Origin: CAZELM01 sp964512995
Lineage (GTDB): Bacteria; CSSED10-310
NCBI GenBank assembly: GCA_964512995.1
Contig: CAZELM010000022.1
Location: forward strand, 1-64,000
DNA length: 64,000 nt
Reading direction: 5' to 3'
A model generated the notes under the pieces. The model worked only from the letters and a program-made list of their open reading frames with translations. It made no database searches and was not told the origin of the DNA. The first letter of the stretch is position 1, and each line of letters begins with the position of its first letter. The position numbers were made by a program, and so were the translations under genes. Positions 1 through 7,925 of the stretch are shown piece after piece.

Positions 1-297
1 TGTAATGCTGGTTACGGCACATGTAATACTCGTCGCATGTAATGTAATGACCGTTGCATCGCATGTGATGTCCGTCGTGGTGTAATGTAATGCTGGTTAC
101 GGCACATGTAATGCTCGTCGCATGTAATGTAATGCTGGTTACGGCACATGTAATGCTCGTCGCATGTAATGTAATGACCGTTGCATCGCATGTGATGCCT
201 GTCGTGGTGTAATGTAATGCTGGTTACGGCACATGTAATACTCGTCGCATGTAATGTAATGACCGTTACGGGAAATGTAATAATCGCTTATGTTGAA
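1..297. repeat. Nested tandem repeat (21/42-43/85 bp)
   Basis: Seven 42-43 bp units run from the window edge to about 297. Type A units (42 bp, starting TGTAATGCTGGTTACGG) begin at 1, 86, 128 and 213. Type B units (43 bp, starting TGTAATGACCGTTGC) begin at 43 and 170, with a decayed B-like unit at 255. Each unit consists of two related 21-bp halves starting TGTAAT. The order A B A A B A B gives an 85-bp higher-order period. The 43-bp units shift the reading frame and stop codons fall in the array, so it is not coding as it stands. The array may extend left of the window. Confidence 0.9.
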
Positions 298-523
298 AGT
301 AAGATCGTTCCAGCGAATGGTGTGGTTGCTTCGGGTAATGGGTATTGGGTGGGTTCATTCCGCATCGGTCTGGTATCCTCCCCGGCTGCTGCGATCAGAT
401 AGGAAATACGGAAAACCACTCGCTTATATTCCCTTTGCCATACAAATATGACAATATTGTCAGCATCCGTGGGAATATCCTGAAGAACAACTCATTCCCC
501 GGAAACCCGTTGAGGAGCTTCAG
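298..523. other. Non-coding stretch after the repeat array
   Basis: No gene is supported here. Short open frames exist, but none has a ribosome binding site or a recognisable product. The last 20 bases hold the GAGGAG ribosome binding site of the threonine-synthase-like gene. Confidence 0.5.
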
Positions 524-1636
524 ATGACCGGCTTGGTATGCCCCCGATGTCGAAATCAGTTTGCATCTACCACAATGATCTGGCGGTGTCCGTGCGGCAG
601 CCTGCTGGATGTGTCTCATGCTGCCATGTTCCCGATCGAAGCGATCGTTCAACGTCCCATGACCATGTGGCGATATCGGGAGGCACTCCCTCTGAACAAT
701 ACAGCGCTCATCGTATCGCTGGGTGAACCCATGACTCCGATCATTGAAGTCCAACTCCGGAATGGTCTCGTCCGGATCAAGCAGGAGCAGTTGATGCCGA
801 CCGGATCATTCAAGGATCGTGGCTCGGCAGTCATGATCAGTCATCTTCGAGCGATCGGAATCACGTCTGTGGTGGAAGACTCCTCGGGTAATGCCGGCGC
901 GTCGATCGCCGCATACTGCGCAAATGCGGGGATCGAGTGCCACATTTTTGTCCCTGAAGCGACATCTCCGTCGAAATTGAAACAGATCCAATGCATGGGT
1001 GCACGCTTGGTCAAAATACCGGGGAATCGAATGGATACGGCCGAGGCAGCATGGAAAATGGCAGAACGAATATATTATGCAAGCCATTATGCCAACCCAT
1101 TTTTCATCCATGGGATCAAAACCCTCGCGTTTGAAATATGGGAGCAGTCAGGGTGGGATGTTCCGGATGCGATCGTGTTACCGGTCGGGAACGGGAGTCT
1201 CCTCCTGGGTGTTGCTCAGGGATTCAGCGATCTCCTGAATGCTGGAAGCATCTCCCGTCTTCCCAGATTGATCGCTGTGCAGGCTGCGCAATGTTCTCCC
1301 ATTTATCATGCATGGAACCAACTGACCGATCGATCACAGATCGAGCATTCCCGAAAGACAATCGCCGAGGGGATTGCGATTTCTCAGCCATTGTGTCAGG
1401 AAAAAATCATTCAGGTTCTCCGGATATTTCAAGGCGATTGCATCAGTGTCAGTGACGAGGAAATCACAGACGCTCTCAGATTCTGCCACAGAGCCGGATT
1501 CTATATCGAACCGACGGCCGCAGTTTCAATTGCGGGTATCACAAAATTGGGAAATCTTGATCCATATGGACGTGTTGTGACAGTATTCAGCGGGCATGGC
1601 CTGAAGTCAGTCGAATCGTCCAACTATTCCCCATGA
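524..1636 (+). CDS. thrC: Threonine synthase-like PLP enzyme
   Basis: A 370-residue fold-type II PLP enzyme. Threonine synthase converts O-phospho-L-homoserine to threonine in the cytoplasm. The N-terminus has a small zinc ribbon (CPRC near residue 6 and CPCG near 22), as in the archaeal/actinobacterial type of threonine synthase. The PLP lysine is K97 in the GSFKDRG motif, and the substrate/cofactor loop SSGNAG lies at 120-125. A glycine-rich phosphate-binding segment (PVGNGSLLLG) follows near residue 220. The ATG start has a GAGGAG site about 7 bases upstream. No other threonine-pathway gene is nearby. Related enzymes such as cysteate synthase share the fold, so the exact substrate is likely but not proven. 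Confidence 0.85.
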   Translation: MTGLVCPRCRNQFASTTMIWRCPCGSLLDVSHAAMFPIEAIVQRPMTMWRYREALPLNNTALIVSLGEPMTPIIEVQLRNGLVRIKQEQLMPTGSFKDRGSAVMISHLRAIGITSVVEDSSGNAGASIAAYCANAGIECHIFVPEATSPSKLKQIQCMGARLVKIPGNRMDTAEAAWKMAERIYYASHYANPFFIHGIKTLAFEIWEQSGWDVPDAIVLPVGNGSLLLGVAQGFSDLLNAGSISRLPRLIAVQAAQCSPIYHAWNQLTDRSQIEHSRKTIAEGIAISQPLCQEKIIQVLRIFQGDCISVSDEEITDALRFCHRAGFYIEPTAAVSIAGITKLGNLDPYGRVVTVFSGHGLKSVESSNYSP

Positions 1637-1768
1637 AGAGTCTGTTGATTTAGTCCCCAAATCGACATTTTTCACTGTTTCTGGATTTTTGATGTGCTTT
1701 AAATACAATCAGTTGCAAGACCCATCTCAGACAGAAAAACCCGAAAATCCGATTAAATCAACAGCTTC
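1635..1768. mobile_element. MITE-like inverted-repeat element
   Basis: A perfect 11-bp inverted repeat, CTGTTGATTTA (1642-1652) and TAAATCAACAG (1754-1764), is flanked by a partly matching GAAG/CTTC. It brackets about 100 bp of non-coding sequence that contains a second inner inverted pair (GGATTTT near 1683 and AAAATCC 1744-1750). There is no ORF inside. The size and structure suit a miniature inverted-repeat element, but I see no clear target-site duplication and no second copy. A large RNA hairpin is the alternative. Confidence 0.35.
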
Positions 1769-1779
1769 TGAATGGAGAA

Positions 1780-1940
1780 GGGCATAGATGCAGAAACCTT
1801 TTTTAAACCCTCTCCCACCGGGAGAGGGTCGCCGGCGTGCCAGCACGGATCAATCCATCACCCTGGCCGGTCGGGTGAGGGAATCGTGATGTTTCGCCAC
1901 CATGGCCGGCGGGGTGAGGGAGACACACCGATACCACCGC
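1780..1940 (-). repeat. Dispersed intergenic repeat, copy A (inverted)
   Basis: Read on the minus strand, this stretch carries the same blocks as the copies near 33.4 kb and 38.1 kb: CTCCCTCACCCCGCCGGCC, then TGATGGATTGATCCGTGCTGG, then CCCTCTCCCGGTGGGAGAGGG. The last block is a hairpin (1809-1829). An extra CCCTCACCCGACCGGCC is inserted in the middle, so the copy is a mosaic. It is REP-like in character and contains no ORF. Confidence 0.7.
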
Positions 1941-2104
1941 ACGGTGTGTGTGAAAAGGGTTCACAATACAACACCCTCTGAGATCAGCTCTCATGGAATA
2001 TATATTGCAATCTTAAACAGGAGGGCAGGAACATGTGTGGGATTTTGTGTTCGGGCGATGGTTGTTTCATCTCCCAATATTTTAAGGAGGCAGAGGAGTT
2101 TAGC

Positions 2105-5100
2105 ATGAGATATCTGTTTTTGATTTTATTATCAGTGATTATGATTGTTACATCATCCGTCAGTGCTGTTGTTGTGCGGACATATCCATTTGATATTCCG
2201 GAATTGACGCAATGGAATCGGGATTTGGACGGAAAATCAGGACAGGAGATCTACTCCATTGTCCAACTCAAAGACGCACCGCTTGCGGGAGATCCGGGCG
2301 CACCCCTGATACCTCATCGTCCCGTTTCATTACTCATTCCGCAGGGGGAGGAACTGGAATATGTTGAAGTTCATGCCGGTGAATGGATATCGATTCCCGG
2401 AACGCATTTTCTGGCGCCCTCTCAGCGCGTCTATCCGTTGAGCCATCCCGAACAGATTCAGCTCACCGCACCGGATGCAGCGATTTACGCGTCCAGCGAC
2501 GTGTATCCGGGAGTGACGCATTCAGCTCCAAAGACTTTCTGGAGCATGGGATATCAGATCGTCACCTTCAATCTGTTCCCGGTGACGTATATCCCCTCTG
2601 AGAAAAAACTGCATCGCACCGATCGGATGGATGTTATTCTGCATACGAAACCAATTGAAAAATCAGTATCACATGTCCGATGCCGAGCGCTCCCGGAAGA
2701 TCAGGAGTGGGTTCGACGGAAAGTGGATAATCCCGACGCCGTCGATACCTATCTCGCGGAGCCTCCAATCCGGGAGAGCCTGCTGAATGACCGGGATGAT
2801 TACCAGTATGTCATCATAACCACTACGGCATTGGCGAATGCGGGTGGTCCCAACAATTATCAGGATTTCCTGGCATTCAAATCCACCCGTGGCATTTCCG
2901 GCACGATTCAGCGTGTGGAACAGATCTACTCGATGTATCCGGGAGCTAACAATCAGGAGAAAATACGGAATTTCTGTATCGATGCCTACGAGAACTGGAA
3001 TGCGCAATATATTTTACTGGGAGCGGATCATGCGGGAGTTCCAACGCGGGGCTGCTACGCGACCGCGGAAGGTCATGAAGATTCCACCATTCCCACTGAC
3101 ATGTTTTATGGTTGTCTGGATGGGACGTGGGACTATTCGGGAGATGGCATCTATGGTGAAATGGGAGATGGTCCGGATGGCGGCGATGTGGATGTTTTTG
3201 CGGAACTCTTCATTGGCCGTGCCAGTGTTGATTCCAGCACGGAACTCCACAATTTTGTAGCTAAAACAATCACCTATGAAACCGATAACTACACTCAGGA
3301 ATGGGCAGACAATGCACTGCTTCTGGGTGAATATCTCTGGACGGACACTTATGGCGGGGATTACATGGATGAGTTGTGGTATGGAAGCGATGCATGGGGG
3401 TATTCCACGCCACCGTATCCCTCATCCTGGGACATCGATCATCTGTACGAACGGGAAGGCTCATGGGGATCGTCCCAACTGCTCCCCAGATTGAATTCCA
3501 ACAATCTGTTCTGGGTGAATCATCTTGGACATGCCAATGAAAGCACAGTGATGCATTTGTATACATCTGACGTGGATGGACTCACGAATTCCAGACCGTT
3601 CCTGGTGTACAGTCAGGGATGCTATGCGGGTGCATTCGATACGACGGATTGCATTGCCGAACATTTTTCGTGGACGGCTCATGGTGCATTCGCCGTGATG
3701 ATGAATGGCCGATATGGGTGGGGAGAGATTGGTTGCACCGATGGTCCCAGCCAATATTTTCATCGCCAGTTTCACGACGCGTATTTCTCTGAGAACATCA
3801 AAGAGATCGGCAGGATGAATCAGGATTCAAAAGAAGACAACGTATGGTGTCTGGATTACAAAGCCAACCGCTGGTGCTGTTACGAGCTGAATCTTCTGGG
3901 CTGTCCGCAAACACCGATCAATGGATTGACAACAACACGGGGCACTATGATGTTTGACCGGACAAAATACGGACAGGGAGATGTTCTCGAAGCGATTGTC
4001 ACGGATGTGGATCTCAACACAGATCCATCGACACCCCAATCCACCACCATCCAACTGAGGGTGGCGTCCGGGAGTGATGCTGAGACGTTGGTATTGACAG
4101 AGACCGGACCGAATACATGCCGGTTTGAAGGGACCATCCCGGTTATCAACGCGTCGTATCAGCCGGGCAATCATCAGCTCGACGTACGTGAAGGGGATAT
4201 CATTACCGGTACATACACCGATGCCGCCGATGGATTCGGTGGAACACAGATATCCGTTGTTGACACTGCCACAGTGGATTTTTCGGTTCCGCTCGTTGAA
4301 AATGTGCATGTGGAATATCTGGACGATCATCACGCCATGATCTCGTGGGATTCCAGTGAACCGAGCCGGGGACGCGTGGTGTTCGATGTCGAAACACCGC
4401 CGGCTGCATTTGCACAGACTGATGCTGGGTTGAATACGCATCATGTAATCACTCTGTCCGATCTGGAACAGTGTCTGGATTATTTTTTCTATGTCGAATC
4501 GATCGATGATGCCGGAAACCGAACGATCGATGATGCCGGAGGGTTGTATTACTCCTTCACGACTCGCGTACGTATGTATGTTCTGAATGCGTCGATGGAC
4601 ACCGATCCGGGGTGGACGATCAGTGGAGGAGACTGGGAATGGGGGCAGCCGACCGGTCAGCCATCGGGTCCCGGAGCCGATCCCGTGGCCGGGTTCGATG
4701 GACCCAATATCTATGGGACGAATTTGCATGGCGCGTATCAGACTGGCTCTGCATACCATCTGATCACGCCTCCGTTGGACTGCTCCGCGGCGACCGGAAC
4801 CAGATTGTCGTTCTATCAATGGCTCGATGTTGTCGCCAATGATCAGGATCACGCATCGATCTCGGTATCGAATAATGGCACGGATTGGACCATTATCTAT
4901 GAAAGTCCCGCGAGCAATTTATATGACTATCGATGGGCTCTGAAAACATTCGATATCTCCGGTATCGCGGATGGGCAGCCGGAAGTATATATCCGATGGA
5001 CGATGGGACCTGCAGTCTCGGGCTCCGTGGGAGGTTGGAACATCGATAATGTGGAAGTCTCCTATCCGGCTCCCTGCAATGTCCCCATTCTGATCCATCA

Positions 5101-7759
5101 GACCCATGAAATTGATGATTCATCGGGGAATCACGATGGTCAGATCAGCCCTCTGGAGCAGATCCGGATGCCGGTCACCATCCGGAATGTCGGATTGGAT
5201 GCCACCCATGTGATCGGCCACCTGACAACCGTATATCCTCATGTGATCATTTCAGAGGATTCGAGTGAATTCGGAGCGATCGCTCAGGGAGGCTCTGCTG
5301 TGTCGCTGACCGATTTTGTATTTGCAGCTCAGGCCACTGCGGGAGATGGTGATGTGATTCCATTCCGGCTGGATTGGACAAGTTCTGAAACATTTGGTAC
5401 CGCTGCCTTCACACATGAGATCATCGCTCCCAGACTGGAATTCCATTCGGTAACGATCGATGATTCCGGAATGAATGGGGATGGCGATGGCATATTGGAT
5501 CCGGGAGAAACAGTCGTTCTGAATGTATCGATCGAGAATAATGGCCGGCTGAGTGCGACCGATGTTTCTGGAATCCTGTCAGCGGGTGATCCATTTATTA
5601 CGATCAACGAAGATCAGAGTCAATTTCCGGACATCATTCCTCAGTCTGCAGCGACATGTCTGCCGCCGTACTATACAGTCACCGCTGATATGTCAACACC
5701 CGATCACACGATGACGCCATTCACACTGGAGATTGACGCATATGGTCATTCAGCTCAGATTCATTTCGATCTGGAGGTGACAACGTCATCATTCGCCCGG
5801 CGATACAATTGGGATATGGACACTGATCCGGGCTGGACCACGACCGGACAATGGGAGTATGGTCAACCTCAGGGGAATGCGGGTGATCCGACATGTGGAT
5901 ACACGGGTGATTATGTTTATGGATATAATCTGGCAGGAGCTTATGAAGACAATCTTGCAGCCATGCCATTGACCAGTCATGCCATCAATTGTGCGAATTA
6001 TCGTAATATACAGGTCAAGTTTGCACGGTGGCTCGGTATCGAAAGCAGCACATGGGATCACGCTTCCTTCCAGGTTTCCAATGATGGTACCACCTGGCAT
6101 ACCATCTGGGATCATTCCGGAAGTTCCTTTGCTGATACGGAGTGGATACCGCAGACCTTTGATATCTCCGAATATGCCGATGGCGAACCAACGGTGTATC
6201 TGCGGTGGGTGATGGGAACGACCGATGGGTCAGTCACCTACTGCGGATGGAATATCGATGATGTGGAAATCTGGGCGGAAATGGATGAACCGAGACCTGT
6301 ATTGGTCTATTCGGATCACACGATCGATGATTCAGCCGGGAATCAGGATGGCCACGTTAACCCGACAGAACCCATTTACATGGATGTAACGGTTGAAAAT
6401 ATGGGTATTGCCGGAACCCATATTGTTGGTTTCCTTTCAAGCACCAATCCCCATGTATCGATCATTGATAACCAGGCTTCCTTCCCGGATATGAGCGCTT
6501 TCGGTATCGCAACAACATTGACACCATTTCAGTTCAGTGTGAATGCCAATGCAATGGATGGTGACGCGATCGAATTCATTCTCACGTATTTCAGCGACCA
6601 GGGGAACGGCTCCCTGATATTCCAGGAAGAAGTGTACGCCGCTCAACTTGCGTTTTCATCCGTATCCGTATTGGATTTCAGTGGGGACAGCGATGGGATT
6701 CTGGATCCCGGGGAATCTGCTCAGATTCAGGTGACGCTCCATAACGCTGGCCGGATGGCTGTCGAGGAACTCACGGGCACACTTTCGTCCGGATCTCCGG
6801 AATATATTGTGATTAATACGGGATCGGCTCGTTATCCGGAAATACCGATCGGGGGGAGTGGTTCAACACTACCGCCATTCTATTCCATCTCCACTGCGAC
6901 GTTTACACCCGAAGATACTCAGATCATGTTTGAGATCATGCTGTATTCAGACAATTACACTGGCGTGATCGAATTTTCGCTGCCGGTCACCCAATCCAAT
7001 TTTGCTCGACGGTTTATGTGGAATATGGATACCAATCCAGGATGGAATTGCGAGGGGCAATGGGCATGGGGTCAGCCGCAGGGAGCTGCCGGTGATCCAG
7101 ATTCAGCTTATACTGGAAACATGGTTTATGGATACAATCTCGCAGGCGCTTATCCGAACAACCTGTCCGAAATGTCATTGACTTCCGGACCGGTGAATTG
7201 CAGTGGTTTAGAAAGTGTGGAAGTTCGATTCATGCGATGGCTGGGTGTGGAGAGTGCGACATGGGATCATGCATCGCTCCGTGTATCGACGAATGGAACA
7301 ATATGGACGACCGTCTGGGAGCATTCCGGAAATACGCTGGTCGATACTGCCTGGCAAGCTCAGGCGTTCGATATCTCTGCCATCGCAGATGATCAATCCA
7401 CCGTTTACCTGCGATGGGTCATGGGAACGACGGATTCTTCGGTCGTATACTGCGGCTGGAATATCGATGATGTGGAGATCTGGGCGGAGTCGAATCAGCC
7501 GATTTCCACACCGACGCCTACTCCGACCAGTACGCCAGAACCAGAGTGTATTCATGACGGGGACGTCAATTTCAATGGTTCGATCACAGCGGGAGATGCG
7601 CAGTTGGCATTTCGGATCACGTTGGGAGCCTACTCCCCATCCTATGCCGAATGGTGCGCAGCGGATTGCAACGGGAATGGATTCATTACTGCCGGTGATG
7701 CACAGGGTATCTTTGGATTGGCGCTGGGCATCGGATCGTGTGCGGATCCATTGGAGTGA
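2105..7759 (+). CDS. Secreted C25 (gingipain-like) multidomain protease with dockerin-like tail
   Basis: A predicted secreted cysteine peptidase of about 1884 residues. A signal peptide (residues 1-20) precedes a propeptide-like region and a C25 domain at roughly 232-598. The likely catalytic pair is H476 (in HLGHA, where gingipains have GHG) and C506 (in SQGCYAG). After it come a beta domain (600-728), a FnIII-like domain (730-820), three copies of a lectin/MAM-like beta-sandwich (about 829-988, 1234-1392 and 1636-1794) alternating with four CARDB-like domains, a Thr-Pro linker and a dockerin-like calcium-loop pair (1814-1884). There is no type IX secretion tail. The start at 2105 follows AAGGAGG and gives a normal signal peptide; an in-frame ATG at 2033 also has a good binding site. 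The next gene shares several of these modules. Confidence 0.85.
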   Translation: MRYLFLILLSVIMIVTSSVSAVVVRTYPFDIPELTQWNRDLDGKSGQEIYSIVQLKDAPLAGDPGAPLIPHRPVSLLIPQGEELEYVEVHAGEWISIPGTHFLAPSQRVYPLSHPEQIQLTAPDAAIYASSDVYPGVTHSAPKTFWSMGYQIVTFNLFPVTYIPSEKKLHRTDRMDVILHTKPIEKSVSHVRCRALPEDQEWVRRKVDNPDAVDTYLAEPPIRESLLNDRDDYQYVIITTTALANAGGPNNYQDFLAFKSTRGISGTIQRVEQIYSMYPGANNQEKIRNFCIDAYENWNAQYILLGADHAGVPTRGCYATAEGHEDSTIPTDMFYGCLDGTWDYSGDGIYGEMGDGPDGGDVDVFAELFIGRASVDSSTELHNFVAKTITYETDNYTQEWADNALLLGEYLWTDTYGGDYMDELWYGSDAWGYSTPPYPSSWDIDHLYEREGSWGSSQLLPRLNSNNLFWVNHLGHANESTVMHLYTSDVDGLTNSRPFLVYSQGCYAGAFDTTDCIAEHFSWTAHGAFAVMMNGRYGWGEIGCTDGPSQYFHRQFHDAYFSENIKEIGRMNQDSKEDNVWCLDYKANRWCCYELNLLGCPQTPINGLTTTRGTMMFDRTKYGQGDVLEAIVTDVDLNTDPSTPQSTTIQLRVASGSDAETLVLTETGPNTCRFEGTIPVINASYQPGNHQLDVREGDIITGTYTDAADGFGGTQISVVDTATVDFSVPLVENVHVEYLDDHHAMISWDSSEPSRGRVVFDVETPPAAFAQTDAGLNTHHVITLSDLEQCLDYFFYVESIDDAGNRTIDDAGGLYYSFTTRVRMYVLNASMDTDPGWTISGGDWEWGQPTGQPSGPGADPVAGFDGPNIYGTNLHGAYQTGSAYHLITPPLDCSAATGTRLSFYQWLDVVANDQDHASISVSNNGTDWTIIYESPASNLYDYRWALKTFDISGIADGQPEVYIRWTMGPAVSGSVGGWNIDNVEVSYPAPCNVPILIHQTHEIDDSSGNHDGQISPLEQIRMPVTIRNVGLDATHVIGHLTTVYPHVIISEDSSEFGAIAQGGSAVSLTDFVFAAQATAGDGDVIPFRLDWTSSETFGTAAFTHEIIAPRLEFHSVTIDDSGMNGDGDGILDPGETVVLNVSIENNGRLSATDVSGILSAGDPFITINEDQSQFPDIIPQSAATCLPPYYTVTADMSTPDHTMTPFTLEIDAYGHSAQIHFDLEVTTSSFARRYNWDMDTDPGWTTTGQWEYGQPQGNAGDPTCGYTGDYVYGYNLAGAYEDNLAAMPLTSHAINCANYRNIQVKFARWLGIESSTWDHASFQVSNDGTTWHTIWDHSGSSFADTEWIPQTFDISEYADGEPTVYLRWVMGTTDGSVTYCGWNIDDVEIWAEMDEPRPVLVYSDHTIDDSAGNQDGHVNPTEPIYMDVTVENMGIAGTHIVGFLSSTNPHVSIIDNQASFPDMSAFGIATTLTPFQFSVNANAMDGDAIEFILTYFSDQGNGSLIFQEEVYAAQLAFSSVSVLDFSGDSDGILDPGESAQIQVTLHNAGRMAVEELTGTLSSGSPEYIVINTGSARYPEIPIGGSGSTLPPFYSISTATFTPEDTQIMFEIMLYSDNYTGVIEFSLPVTQSNFARRFMWNMDTNPGWNCEGQWAWGQPQGAAGDPDSAYTGNMVYGYNLAGAYPNNLSEMSLTSGPVNCSGLESVEVRFMRWLGVESATWDHASLRVSTNGTIWTTVWEHSGNTLVDTAWQAQAFDISAIADDQSTVYLRWVMGTTDSSVVYCGWNIDDVEIWAESNQPISTPTPTPTSTPEPECIHDGDVNFNGSITAGDAQLAFRITLGAYSPSYAEWCAADCNGNGFITAGDAQGIFGLALGIGSCADPLE

Positions 7760-7781
7760 CAGAAAGCGGTGAATAATGAAT

Positions 7782-7823
7782 GATGGAGCGGGTTATTCTG
7801 GAATTCGGACTATCCGCTCCATC
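7782..7823. other. Stem-loop between the two protease genes
   Basis: GATGGAGCGG (7782-7791) pairs perfectly with CCGCTCCATC (7814-7823), extendable by two inner pairs, with a loop of about 18 bases. No T-run follows, so it is not a typical intrinsic terminator. It may reduce read-through or protect the upstream transcript. Confidence 0.5.
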
Positions 7824-7925
7824 CGGAATCACCCTGAGAGGTATTTACTCATAAACAGGAAGGAATAAACGGGTATCATGTCCGGATCACAGAAAAAAAC
7901 AATATTGAATCAAGGGAGGTCATTC

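Noticed and set aside
1..297. Possible CRISPR array
   Set aside because: The repeats are contiguous, with no unique spacers of constant length, and no cas gene is in the window.
217..402. 61-codon ORF overlapping the repeat array
   Set aside because: It starts inside the repeat, has no ribosome binding site and no recognisable domain; the frame is closed by the 43-bp units.
2105..7759. Type IX secretion substrate
   Set aside because: C25 proteases are often type IX cargo, but the C-terminus is a dockerin-like pair, not a type IX sorting domain, and no por/spr genes are present.
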